From Paenibacillus oceani (lineage in GTDB: Bacteria; Bacillota; Bacilli; Paenibacillales; NBRC-103111): 64,000 bases of DNA. The DNA lies in the NCBI RefSeq assembly GCF_014705615.1, contig NZ_JACXJA010000042.1:1-64000 (forward strand), given 5' to 3'. Made by a program: the position numbers and the translations under genes. Position 1 is the first letter of the stretch. The number at the start of each line of letters is the position of its first letter. This document shows, in pieces, positions 8,760-17,058 of the stretch. A model generated the notes under the pieces. The model was given only the letters and a program-made list of their open reading frames with translations. It was not told the origin of the DNA and ran no database searches.

Positions 8760-9841
8760 GCCGCTGCCTGCAGGTTGGACTCTGCCTCCGTCTCATGACG
8801 GGCCAGAACCTGCTCGATCTGGGTGTTGTAGTCTTTGCTTAAATCGATGAAACCGTCGTTCGTCTGAACGAGTGGGCGCGTCTGGTGATGAGGATGAATC
8901 AGGACGATTTTGCCTTCCGTTCCGTCCGTGAGCATGACCTTGTAACCGAGCAGCGCCTGCATAAATTTCCGGATAAGAACGGCTACGACTGCCGGATCGA
9001 ACGTCCCGTACGCATGGCTCTCCATCTGCTGGAGCACCCGGTATACTGGCGACGGGTTGCGGTATTCCGTCTTCGACGACATGGCGTGGAAAACGTCGGC
9101 AACGGCTACGATGCGGCTGAACAGATCGATTTTGCCGCTTTTCAGTCCGAACGGATAACCGCTGCCATCGATCCGCTCATGATGCTGAAGCGCTACGGCC
9201 GCCTGCCGATGCGTCGCCCCGACCGTCTTCTTGATCATGTCGTACCCGAGCAGCGTATGCCGCTTCATCGTATCGTACTCGTCCTCGGTCAGTCTCTCCG
9301 GCTTGATCAGCAATTCGGACGCTATCTGCGTCATGCCGGCGTCGTGAAGGATCGCGGCTGTAGTCAGTTGCAGCAGTTCCGCCTCGCCGAGCTCCAGCCA
9401 TTTGCCGAGCAGCATCGAGATCGCCCCGACCGCCACGCTGTGCCGGTACAAATAATCGTCCTTCGCCTGCAGCGTGGCCAGCAGTTGGAACAGGTGCAGT
9501 TGCCTGGTTGACGAACGGATCAGCGGAATGACCCGGCTGCGAATGCCGGCGAGCGGGATTTGTCTGGAAAGACGCATCTGCTCGAACGCTTCGCGGACGA
9601 TGCCGACCGCTTCTTCGATCTCCGTGTGATGCGAGCCTCCGACGGACAGATCGGCATACGGTCCGACTTCTTCCACATCGTTTACAGGAAGCTTCAGTCC
9701 GTGACCGGTTATCGTTTCCAAGTGAATTTTATTCAGAACGGTCCCGGCCGGCAGCACGAGCGCGCCTTCCTGCGAGAACATATCTTGACGCAGTCTTTTG
9801 CCGAGCAGCGATTCGTTTATAGATAACATGCGATGATCCAT
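8741..9841 (-). CDS. HD-GYP domain protein, candidate c-di-GMP phosphodiesterase
   Basis: A 366-residue cytoplasmic protein. The first 100 residues resemble the N-terminal region common in Bacillales HD-GYP proteins. The HD-GYP domain spans about 125-290, with HD in AAILHDAGM and the diagnostic HHERIDGSGYP. The usual lysine after the first motif (HDxGK) is methionine here, which may affect metal or substrate handling. A C-terminal tail carries a short beta domain. The ATG has AAGGAGGAG upstream. By family it would hydrolyse c-di-GMP to pGpG or GMP. The window also has a GGDEF protein at 36791. Confidence 0.88.
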   Translation of the reverse strand: MDHRMLSINESLLGKRLRQDMFSQEGALVLPAGTVLNKIHLETITGHGLKLPVNDVEEVGPYADLSVGGSHHTEIEEAVGIVREAFEQMRLSRQIPLAGIRSRVIPLIRSSTRQLHLFQLLATLQAKDDYLYRHSVAVGAISMLLGKWLELGEAELLQLTTAAILHDAGMTQIASELLIKPERLTEDEYDTMKRHTLLGYDMIKKTVGATHRQAAVALQHHERIDGSGYPFGLKSGKIDLFSRIVAVADVFHAMSSKTEYRNPSPVYRVLQQMESHAYGTFDPAVVAVLIRKFMQALLGYKVMLTDGTEGKIVLIHPHHQTRPLVQTNDGFIDLSKDYNTQIEQVLARHETEAESNLQAAAPGSGS

Positions 9842-10352
9842 GAAGGTTCTCCTCCTTACGGGAGCAACTCCATTGTACTGGAGACGGCCGGCAAGCGGGA
9901 TTAAAGCATGTTTAAATCTTCATTAAATATGAAATTCAAGTCAGCTCGTCACCAAACTTCAATTTCAGGGTGAACGGCTGCATCCTCCGCCTGCCCGCGG
10001 GCATGGAACCGGTCATCCGACCAACTCGACGCTAGACGCGGCTCGAAAACATTTTGCTTGCGTGCAGGTTGTGTCCGCCTTCGCCAAAACATATGCGCGC
10101 GGGTTCTAATCCATATAAGAGTTTTTCGCAACCTCTATTTTCGGCCTTTTCCACAAAACGAAACGAATAGAAGCGGTTTGCACCCCTTATTTCAGCCAAC
10201 TCGTCGCGTCTGCACCCTTTTCGCCGGTTTTAGCGACTCCATACCGCTCTTATTTCCTCTATTCATGCGGGTTTGCACAAAATAGAGGGTACAAACCGCT
10301 CCTATTCGGCTACGCAAGGCCATCCGTTCAGAACCTATGTACAAAACCTCGC
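9842..10352. other. 511-base intergenic region carrying repeat copy A
   Basis: No gene with a ribosome-binding site was found. The right half is occupied by copy A of a dispersed repeat (10130-10310). The left half shows nothing I can name. Confidence 0.5.
10130..10310 (+). repeat. Dispersed intergenic repeat, copy A
   Basis: One of three same-orientation copies (others at 29237-29420 and 58781-58970). Shared blocks in order are CTCTATTTTCGGC, GCACCCCTTATTTCA, CTGCACCCTTTTCGC, CCGCTCTTATTTCC, CAAAATAGAGGGTACAAAC and a final CGCTCCTATTCGG. The opening ACCTCTATTTT is the reverse complement of the later AAAATAGAGGGT apart from one base, so the RNA or single strand could fold into a long stem. 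Confidence 0.85.
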
Positions 10353-11000
10353 TTACTCGGGTACCACTCTGTACACGCACCGGTTGTCGCCTTTTATGAT
10401 ATGCTCGCCCCGGGTAATCTCCACCTTGTTCCCCAGGACGTCCTGGAACATCTCCAATTCTTTCAAGCACAGATTGGTGCATGCCTTGGCCGCCTCGCAG
10501 ATCGGACAATGCTTCTCCACATAATGATAGGAACCGTCAGCATTCTCGACAACATCCGCCATATACCCTTCCGCCGTCCGGGCCTCGGCGATCGCTGCCA
10601 ATTTGTCCTTCAGCGGAAGATCCGCCGGCGCCTTGTTCCGGTAATCGAGCACCTGCTTGCGATTGCGGATCTCCAACAGCTTCTCCAGCCCTTCGTCGCC
10701 GAACGCTTCTTTCATCGATTCGATCAGGCTGACCGTAAGATCCGCGTACCCGTCCGGAAACAGCCGATTCGCCTCGGAAGTAAGCGTCCACATCTTGGCC
10801 GGACGCCCCATCGCTCTGGCTTCCTCCGTGAATGTGACCAACTTTTGCTCCTGCAAATCATACAAATGCTGCCGCACAGCCATAGCGGTAACCCCAAGCT
10901 GGACCGCCAACTGATGGGCATCCATAGATCCATTCTGTTTGAGAAGCTTGACAATGGCTCTTCTTGTTCGTTCGGCTCCATCTTTAGCGTGCGGTTTCAT
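10353..11000 (-). CDS. SufR-like metalloregulator, HTH transcription factor
   Basis: A 215-residue regulator of the COG2345/SufR type. An N-terminal winged helix (about 10-75, LGVTAMAVRQHLYDLQ recognition helix) is followed by a C-terminal domain with five cysteines: C165, C168, C174, C178 and C208 (HCPICEAAKACTNLC, then DNRCVYR). SufR proteins use such cysteines to hold an Fe-S cluster, so this is probably a cluster- or redox-sensing repressor. It is divergent from the MFS exporter at 11160, with promoters sharing one palindrome. Self-repression and control of the exporter are the simplest reading. The ribosome-binding site is weak. Confidence 0.85.
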   Translation of the reverse strand: MKPHAKDGAERTRRAIVKLLKQNGSMDAHQLAVQLGVTAMAVRQHLYDLQEQKLVTFTEEARAMGRPAKMWTLTSEANRLFPDGYADLTVSLIESMKEAFGDEGLEKLLEIRNRKQVLDYRNKAPADLPLKDKLAAIAEARTAEGYMADVVENADGSYHYVEKHCPICEAAKACTNLCLKELEMFQDVLGNKVEITRGEHIIKGDNRCVYRVVPE

Positions 11001-11041
11001 TGGGTCTCATTCCAATCTTTTTTAACTTTCTCACTATCTAG

Positions 11042-11086
11042 ATTATAAAGAAAAATATTGACAAAGTCAAAATCCAGGTATATTTT
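11042..11086. promoter_or_regulatory. Overlapping divergent promoters sharing a TTGAC-AAA-GTCAA palindrome
   Basis: Plus strand: TTGACA (11058-11063), 17-base spacer, TATTTT (11081-11086), serving the MFS gene. Minus strand: TTGACT (11065-11070), 17-base spacer, TATAAT (11042-11047), serving the SufR-like gene. The two -35 boxes interleave in the perfect palindrome TTGACAAAGTCAA (11058-11070), a natural site for a repressor controlling both genes. Confidence 0.8.
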
Positions 11087-11092
11087 GTTTGT

Positions 11093-11123
11093 AAAGATCT
11101 TTGTTTAGAAAGTATCCGGATAC
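11093..11123. promoter_or_regulatory. Two further palindromes in the MFS leader
   Basis: AAAGATCTTT (11093-11102) and GTATCCGGATAC (11112-11123) are perfect palindromes between the promoter and the MFS start. They may be extra operator sites; no known consensus was matched. Confidence 0.35.
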
Positions 11124-11159
11124 AGGAAACCCCAGAATACTGGATGGAGGGTGAACAGG

Positions 11160-12560
11160 TTGTCTTCTGCGCAAAGCATTTTCGGCCCGCGTTATCTGGC
11201 ATTATCGATCGGCATCATCCTGGCCGCCATGACAATCGGCTTCGAGGGGCTGGCCGTAACGACGGTCGCCCCGGCCATTGCCGGCGATCTGAATGGAATC
11301 CATCTGTTCGGATGGATATTCAGCGCTTATCTGCTCGCACAAATCGTCGGCACGCTGGTTATCGGCAGGCAAATCGACCGGAAAGGTCCCGCTTCGTTAT
11401 TTACGATCGCCATCTTATTGTTCGCTGCCGGTCTCGTGCTCGCGGCCGTCGCTACTGACATGTATGTCCTGATCGGCTCACGCGCCTTGCAAGGCTTCGG
11501 CGCAGGCGCTATGTACACTTGCATATATACGGCGATTTCATTAAGCTACCCGGATGAGCTGCGCGCCAAAATATTGGGTGCTCTCGGTACAGCCTACGTG
11601 CTGCCATCGATGCTCGGTCCTTATGTGGCCGGCCTGATCGCCCAGCATTTTTCATGGCGGTTCGTTTTTTGGGGGGTTCTTCCTTTTCTGCTGCTGGCTG
11701 TTCTCCTCAGCTTGCCGGTTTTCCGCAAGCTCAAGATGCCCGTCGTTCAAGAGAAAAACGAAACGGGCGTTATCGGGCTATCCGTGCTGCTGGCGATCGG
11801 CACCGGTCTGTTTCTGAGCGGCCTAGGCATGCTGCCCAAGGCGCTGGGGATCACGCTGCTGATTGTCGGTCTCGCTCTTATGGCGCAGCCTCTCCGCAAG
11901 CTGCTTCCGTCCGGAACGTTGATCTTTCACGCAGGACTGTCTTCCCTGATCGCCTCGCGCGGATTATTTTTCGCCGCTTATGTATGTACGCAGAACTTCC
12001 TGGTGCTCGCCTTAACGGATACGAAAGGATTGGCGGCGGACAGAGCCGGACTTATCGTGGCCTGCGCTGCGCTAAGCTGGTGTATCGTGGCGATTCTGCA
12101 AGCCCGCTGGGATGCGGCGGATCAAGGACGGGGCCGGAATAAACGGATCATCGCCGGCATTCTGTTGATGATCGCCGGGATCGGAATTATGGCTTGGGTG
12201 CCTGTGCTTAACATTTGGCTCGCGATACTCGGCGAGATTGTGGCGGGCATCGGCATCGGCCTGGCTCATACGACGAGCGGAACCGTGGCGTTCTCCTTCT
12301 CCAAGGAGGGGGAGTCCGGGCAAGTTTCCGGCAGCCTGCAGTTTGCCGACTCGTTTACGCCCGGCGTGGCGGTCGGAATCGGCGGCGCGATCGTCGCCCT
12401 GAGCCAGACCGGCGGGATGTCCATGCAGGCCGGAATCACCGCTGCCATGATGTTTAATCTCGCCTTGGTGTTGCTCAGCCTGGTAGCGAGCGTGCGAACG
12501 AAACGGGTCCAGCCGTTCCATCAGCCGGCCAGCCAACCCGCCAACCAGACGTCCACGTAA
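11160..12560 (+). CDS. MFS multidrug-type efflux transporter
   Basis: A 466-residue major facilitator protein with about 12-14 hydrophobic segments, N-terminal motif RQIDRKGP after the second segment, and GALGTAYVLPSMLGPYVAGL typical of the drug/H+ antiporter motif C region. A GTG at 11151 directly abuts GGAGG and so is unlikely to be used. The TTG at 11160 lies nine bases after GGAGG and is the better start. It is divergent from the SufR-like regulator, which probably controls it. The exported compound is unknown. The gene ends in Gln/Pro/Ala-rich residues just before a pseudogene on the other strand. Confidence 0.88.
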   Translation: MSSAQSIFGPRYLALSIGIILAAMTIGFEGLAVTTVAPAIAGDLNGIHLFGWIFSAYLLAQIVGTLVIGRQIDRKGPASLFTIAILLFAAGLVLAAVATDMYVLIGSRALQGFGAGAMYTCIYTAISLSYPDELRAKILGALGTAYVLPSMLGPYVAGLIAQHFSWRFVFWGVLPFLLLAVLLSLPVFRKLKMPVVQEKNETGVIGLSVLLAIGTGLFLSGLGMLPKALGITLLIVGLALMAQPLRKLLPSGTLIFHAGLSSLIASRGLFFAAYVCTQNFLVLALTDTKGLAADRAGLIVACAALSWCIVAILQARWDAADQGRGRNKRIIAGILLMIAGIGIMAWVPVLNIWLAILGEIVAGIGIGLAHTTSGTVAFSFSKEGESGQVSGSLQFADSFTPGVAVGIGGAIVALSQTGGMSMQAGITAAMMFNLALVLLSLVASVRTKRVQPFHQPASQPANQTST

Positions 12561-12603
12561 TCACGTAACCCCCTTGTGTAGGGAAACGGAAAGACGCCTT
12601 CCA

Positions 12604-13068
12604 AACTTCCTTTGCCTTCGCATACCTCACCGGAGGGGCAGGCATCGACGATTCACCGAAATTTTCCGCTCCTTCAATTGATGTCACGATGTTCCAGCCT
12701 GCCCGCCCCTTGCTAAGCCAGTGCAAGGACTGAAGCTGCCTGGCTACGACAAACGGCGGATTAAAGGTGGTGGAGACCGTCGTAACCAGACCGATCCGCT
12801 CCGTCTCGCGGGCAATCGCCGCAAACATTAGCGTAGGATCGGAACTGCCGAAATTGGCGGAATCGCCCAGCATTTGCGGACTGATATACAAATAATCGGC
12901 CCTGAACAGAAAATCGAGCTTGGCCTTCTCCGCCAGTTGGGCCAGCCCGATATAATAATCGATCGAATCCATCTTCTCCACGCCGCTGTCCGGACGCCGC
13001 CAGCTATATCCCTTCATCCAGGTTGCCGATAAAGAAAATCCGATGCACAATTGCCTGTTTGCACTCAC
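12604..13068 (-). pseudogene. Truncated NtaA/SnaA-type flavin monooxygenase remnant
   Basis: The open stretch encodes about 150 residues clearly like the start of bacterial-luciferase-like monooxygenases of the NtaA/SnaA/SoxA group: IGFSLSATWMKGYSWRRPDS, AEKAKLDFLFRADYLYI, ARETERIGLVTTVSTTF, SKGRAGWNIVTSIEGAENFG and RYAKAKE. Full members are about 440 residues, so roughly two thirds is missing after RYAKAKE. The reading frame then runs into unrelated sequence opposite the MFS 3' end. A GTG at 13068 with GGAAGGG upstream may be the original start. A Fur-box promoter lies 110 bases upstream, so the ancestral gene was probably iron-regulated. Confidence 0.8.
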
Positions 13069-13177
13069 GTACCGCCGCCATCCCTTCCTCTTTACGAAGT
13101 CGTCATTTTCCCTACATTTGCGGCCGAAGGCGCGCCCCGTTCCCGGCAGCGAAGTTCTCGCCTCAGTTAAACGACAA

Positions 13178-13226
13178 CGATAATCATTCTCATCTAATAG
13201 TATAGCAAGATCATCCTCAAATGCAA
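13178..13226 (-). promoter_or_regulatory. Promoter with Fur box
   Basis: On the minus strand TTGCAT (13221-13226), a 16-base spacer and TATACT (13199-13204) form a promoter. Just downstream, plus-strand CGATAATCATTCTCA (13178-13192) matches the Fur 7-1-7 motif TGATAAT-n-ATTATCA at 12 of 14 positions. It would repress transcription toward the monooxygenase remnant when iron is plentiful. Confidence 0.65.
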
Positions 13227-13272
13227 ATACACAAATCCTCAAACCTGCATGCACGATTATCGAATCCGCGCC

Positions 13273-13494
13273 TTACTTGCCGACGTTCCGCTTCGCCTTG
13301 TGCAGCCGCCGCCGAATCTCCCAATCCTCATCGTTCAGCCGCGGGCATGTATAACAATAAAAACCGCTCTCCGTTCGATGATACATACAGCCGGCGGGTT
13401 TGACCCGTTCCTTCAGATCGGGATTCTCAATATGGGGAATCAGTTTACGGATCAGGTCATTTATCTCTACAGAAAAACTTGTTTGTTCGTTCAT
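13273..13494 (-). CDS. FhuF-like Fe-S fragment protein
   Basis: A 73-residue protein starting at an ATG with AGAGGTGG seven bases upstream. Its centre, CMYHRTESGFYCYTC, matches the C-terminal [2Fe-2S] signature of FhuF-type siderophore reductases (CC-x10-C-x2-C), but the first of the paired cysteines is glycine. FhuF proteins are about 250 residues, so this is either a standalone small relative or a remnant. Its position beside a Fur-box promoter and a broken monooxygenase fits a decayed siderophore-use locus. Confidence 0.55.
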   Translation of the reverse strand: MNEQTSFSVEINDLIRKLIPHIENPDLKERVKPAGCMYHRTESGFYCYTCPRLNDEDWEIRRRLHKAKRNVGK

Positions 13495-13525
13495 AAATCG
13501 ACCACCTCTTATTATTTTCAAATGA

Positions 13526-13556
13526 CAAAAAGACACGCCCTCTCACTGGCGTGCCT
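13526..13556 (-). terminator. Terminator downstream of the DUF418 gene
   Basis: The minus strand has GGCACGCC, a short loop and GGGCGTGTC followed by TTTTTG, about 50 bases past the DUF418 stop. It separates the island transcript from the FhuF-like gene. Confidence 0.6.
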
Positions 13557-13604
13557 GCTTGTCATCTTGGTGTGGTTTGAGAGGGTAACCCGGCGATCAT
13601 TGCA

Positions 13605-14867
13605 CTAGTGCTGAAGACCCGTGGCCGTCGTCGAGGATGAACGTCCTTTCGAGTACGGCGCTATTCGGGAATCGCTGAACGCGCGATCGAAGTGTCTCAT
13701 CAATGACTCGAGAGGACCGATAGGAAGGCGCGAGATCAACCACCCTGTCAACAGCGTTGAAACCGCGACGAGAAGGTCACCGAATGGAATCCCTCCAACA
13801 CTATATTCTATCCCCGCTAGTTTGAGAGACCATATCACGACGAATTGAGCCGCATACATCGTCAATGCCACGCGTCCGACAGCTGCGAAAGGCATTAACA
13901 CTACAGAGGTATTCTTCGGCACGAGACATACCAGTCCCAGCGCGAGTGATGCGATCCCCAGCCCAATCACCGTCTGGAACGTCGACGCACTGTGGGGAGA
14001 TGTCCAGAGAAGCATGTTCCACAGCGGAGGTTCACCGTTGAGCGGCCAGATTGCATTCGGATCCGGCAGGGTCGGCATGGCACTGACAGTGTCTTGAAGG
14101 CCAATGAGCCACCCGTCGAAGGAACGGCTCAGCCCGGGAATAATGAAAACGCCCAGCATCTTACCGACGGCGAGCATGATACCACCACCTACCGCGAGTG
14201 AGAGTGCGGTACGTACCTTGGTGAGGTCGAGGCGCCCGATCGCCATACCGGCGACGAAAGCAGGAGCAAGTGCGAGCGCGGACATCGGACCGCCCGCGAT
14301 ATCATCAAGGAGGTACGCTCCCGATAGAACGCTCATGCCAAGAATCATCAGTGGTGGGGCAACCACGGTCAAAACGGCTGCTGTCGTAACGAGCACGCGC
14401 GTCGAATGTCGAATCAGCACCAATGCCAGTACGAACATTGCCGCATAGGCGGGCAAGATTACCCCGTACGGAGTATTTAGAAGGATGAGCAGATACCCAA
14501 TCACATCAATGAACACCGCACGAGCGAGCATCCGTGCCCGGAACGTGGTCGTCTCCGTTTCTCGATCCTTCATGCGTTGCGCCATAATCGAGTAAGAAAT
14601 CCCGCCACAGAGCACGAACAGCAGCGTCGTGTTCCCGGAAACGATCGCAGAAATCGTTTCATTCGATGCGAAATGCTGCAAATACATCCCTAAGACCGCT
14701 AACCCCCGCGCTGCATCAAGCGCCATGAGACGCCCCGACCCCCGTGGTTCGCCTAAAACCGCCTTGTCTTTCAATCCGTTGTTTTTGGAATCCGCTACAT
14801 CATTGATGGTTGCTCCTGTATTATTTTTACTGCCGGATTCGTCCGAAAACTTGATATTGACTGACAA
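13605..14867 (-). CDS. DUF418-type multi-pass membrane protein
   Basis: A 420-residue protein with a polar N-terminal tail (about 1-45) and 10 or so membrane segments. RLMALDAARGLAVLGMYLQH at the first segment and GPLESLMR near the C-terminus are hallmarks of DUF418/DUF1624 acyltransferase-like membrane proteins. The start is TTG at 14867, eight bases after AGGAGG. Third-position GC is higher than in the adjacent OatA-like gene, so the two may have different origins. It follows the OatA-like gene after 112 bases and may share its transcript. A role in modifying surface polymers is inferred from context only. Confidence 0.78.
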   Translation of the reverse strand: MSVNIKFSDESGSKNNTGATINDVADSKNNGLKDKAVLGEPRGSGRLMALDAARGLAVLGMYLQHFASNETISAIVSGNTTLLFVLCGGISYSIMAQRMKDRETETTTFRARMLARAVFIDVIGYLLILLNTPYGVILPAYAAMFVLALVLIRHSTRVLVTTAAVLTVVAPPLMILGMSVLSGAYLLDDIAGGPMSALALAPAFVAGMAIGRLDLTKVRTALSLAVGGGIMLAVGKMLGVFIIPGLSRSFDGWLIGLQDTVSAMPTLPDPNAIWPLNGEPPLWNMLLWTSPHSASTFQTVIGLGIASLALGLVCLVPKNTSVVLMPFAAVGRVALTMYAAQFVVIWSLKLAGIEYSVGGIPFGDLLVAVSTLLTGWLISRLPIGPLESLMRHFDRAFSDSRIAPYSKGRSSSTTATGLQH

Positions 14868-14979
14868 TTAGCATTCCTCCTCAAATAGTTATTTCATTAA
14901 GTGTTCTTCAATTCCTTGCAAGTAGTGGTTGCTTTCCTTATTCCACTATTGCTGGCAGATTTCGAAAAACAATTTATTG

Positions 14980-16866
14980 CTATCTAGACTGTATTGACTT
15001 AGCAATAAGTGATGCATACGCCTTAGCTCCTTCCGATTGCAGGTGAACACCGTCCTTTGTGAACCATTCAGGTTTGTCGGCACTAAACGAATGCCAATCG
15101 ATCAATGTGACGTTGGAACGCCCCTTGACAGCATCAGCCAATGTTTTGTTTACTGAGTCCTGCCAGTCTCGTGGCACACGGGTGTTAATGAGATAGATTT
15201 TCCTATTCTTACCGAAGGTACTGAGTAGTCCTTCGAGTTTTTCGGAAGAAAATGGGCCATTCGTGCCAAGCCCAACGATGACAGTACCCCCCAGTTTCTT
15301 TTTCGAATCGAGTTGTTCAACGACATCCTTCGCTTCAGACATTTGCCGGCTTACCTTACTATTTATATTGATGCTGGGTACTAATTCTTTCAGGTAAGGC
15401 GCTACTCCGGTCAACACGGAGTCACCAATTGCTGTAATTTCTACGGTTGACTTAGAGGACTTCTCATCATTGGGTGGTGACTTTGGACCTTGCGATACGT
15501 TACTGCTCGACATCGATGTTGAGTTATTCAATGGTGCCGATTCAGATTGTTTCGTATTTTCGGCAGAAGTCTCGCTTGTTTCGGATTCTCTCAGTTCAGA
15601 AGATCCATAATTTTCACTTTCTGCTCGTGCACAAGCTACGCAAATGAAGATTGTCATAACGAAGGAAAACAGCAAAAATAAACGTTTGATCTGTTTTGAC
15701 TTTTCCATATATCTAACCTCTTTCCTTAATGGGTTTGTCATGCCGTTTCGAATGGGCTCCTCCACAAATCTATAAGACAATACGGCTAGTATAACAGTTG
15801 TCGTCAGTTGGGCTAACTGGAGAATCAGATTCGGATTTGCGTTTGGATCTGCTGGACCGGTTAAAACAATAATCGGAAAATGCAACAAATATATGCCATA
15901 AGATCGTTTTCCGATCCAGCGAAGGGGTTTCCATGCAAGCAGTTTGCCTACTGCACTGAACGGACTCGCCGCAGCCGCAATGACCAATGCAGATGCTAAA
16001 GAGAGGATGACCATGCCGCCACGGTATAATGATTCATCGTATTTCCCTGTCTTTGTCAACATATACGTCACGATACAGAGACCGACAACTCCCCAAAAAT
16101 TAACCCTAGCGGTTCCTTTTCGCGAATATGGCTCAGCAAATTTGTGGCTTGGACATACGATTGCAAGTGCTGCTCCAATCAACAGCCCAAAAGCCCTCGT
16201 ATCCGTTCCGTAATAAACACGGCTCGGGTCTGTGCCTGGCTCATACAAAAGTACCATCGATGCGAATGAGACTGCTGCTCCCGCAAGTATTAGAAAAAAA
16301 AGTTTGCCACGCGTTGGGGCTAAAGTAGAAATCAATATCATGAGCAGCAACGGCCATATCAAGTAAAATTGTTCCTCCACAGCGAGCGACCAAAGATGTC
16401 CGATAGGTGAAGGGGGTCCAAAGCTTTCGAAGTAGGATACATTATGATAAATTAAATACCAATTGTTCGTATATGTTAACGATGACCAAATATCCCCGCT
16501 AATCGAAGAAAGCCTTCCGGGATCAACAATCGTAAGATAGACGGTTAGAATGCACAGCATAAACAGCATGGCCGGCAACAGTCTGTACATGCGCCTCAAC
16601 CAGAACTGTTTCATGTTGATTCGACCCTTCCTCTTACGCTCTTCCATCAGCAAATCCGTTATGAGGTAGCCAGAGAGTACAAAGAAGATGCCGACTCCCA
16701 ATAGTCCCCCCGTTGCCACGCCCCAATTAAAATGGTAAGCAATGACAGCGAGAACAGCTAGAGCCCTGAGTCCATCTAGTCCCGGCATATAGCGTCGTTT
16801 GTATTTCATTACATTAAGAGGCTTGTTTGGATGAATATTAGTCAATCTACCCATCGTTAATGACAT
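14980..16866 (-). CDS. OatA-like acyltransferase-3 / SGNH fusion, cell-envelope O-acetyltransferase
   Basis: A 628-residue protein. Residues about 25-390 form an acyltransferase-3 membrane domain: PGLDGLRALAVLAVIAYHF, GIFFVLSGYLITDLL and SLAVEEQFYLIWP. After a Ser/Glu-rich linker an extracellular SGNH domain (about 475-628) carries AIGDSVLTG (catalytic Ser), GLGTNG and KDGVHL (catalytic Asp/His). This layout is that of OatA, which O-acetylates peptidoglycan muramic acid and confers lysozyme resistance; other polymers are possible. GGGAGGG lies upstream of the ATG. A promoter with a WalR-type box precedes it. Codon use is more AT-rich than the surrounding chromosome. Confidence 0.88.
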   Translation of the reverse strand: MSLTMGRLTNIHPNKPLNVMKYKRRYMPGLDGLRALAVLAVIAYHFNWGVATGGLLGVGIFFVLSGYLITDLLMEERKRKGRINMKQFWLRRMYRLLPAMLFMLCILTVYLTIVDPGRLSSISGDIWSSLTYTNNWYLIYHNVSYFESFGPPSPIGHLWSLAVEEQFYLIWPLLLMILISTLAPTRGKLFFLILAGAAVSFASMVLLYEPGTDPSRVYYGTDTRAFGLLIGAALAIVCPSHKFAEPYSRKGTARVNFWGVVGLCIVTYMLTKTGKYDESLYRGGMVILSLASALVIAAAASPFSAVGKLLAWKPLRWIGKRSYGIYLLHFPIIVLTGPADPNANPNLILQLAQLTTTVILAVLSYRFVEEPIRNGMTNPLRKEVRYMEKSKQIKRLFLLFSFVMTIFICVACARAESENYGSSELRESETSETSAENTKQSESAPLNNSTSMSSSNVSQGPKSPPNDEKSSKSTVEITAIGDSVLTGVAPYLKELVPSININSKVSRQMSEAKDVVEQLDSKKKLGGTVIVGLGTNGPFSSEKLEGLLSTFGKNRKIYLINTRVPRDWQDSVNKTLADAVKGRSNVTLIDWHSFSADKPEWFTKDGVHLQSEGAKAYASLIAKSIQSR

Positions 16867-16964
16867 CTCATCTACCCTCCCTTTTAATAAAGTAGTTTTT
16901 AACGATGGCCGGTGGAAGTGGCGTTCTTCAGATTTTTGTCAAATATCGAAGGATGTGAACTAGT

Positions 16965-17015
16965 ATAGTACGCGAAAATATGATAAGTGAGATGGACTTG
17001 TAATGAAGTTGTAAA
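16965..17015 (-). promoter_or_regulatory. Promoter with WalR-type box, OatA-like gene
   Basis: The plus strand shows TGTAAT-N5-TGTAAA (16999-17015 region), an exact fit to the WalR/YycF motif TGTWAH-N5-TGTWAH. A TACTAT -10 candidate for the minus-strand gene is at 16965-16970. The same spacing of box and -10 recurs upstream of the LCP gene, and the intervening bases are largely conserved. Confidence 0.65.
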
Positions 17016-17058
17016 TTTTTGAACCCAGCCGATACTTCGTAATAAAGACAAATTGTAA

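Noticed and set aside
10130-10310. CRISPR array
   Set aside because: The short repeated units are imperfect, alternate in orientation and recur at three loci without cas genes; it is a dispersed repeat.
12475-13254. Full-length 259-residue gene opposite the MFS 3' end
   Set aside because: Only about 150 central residues resemble a monooxygenase; both ends run into unrelated sequence, so it is treated as a truncated pseudogene.
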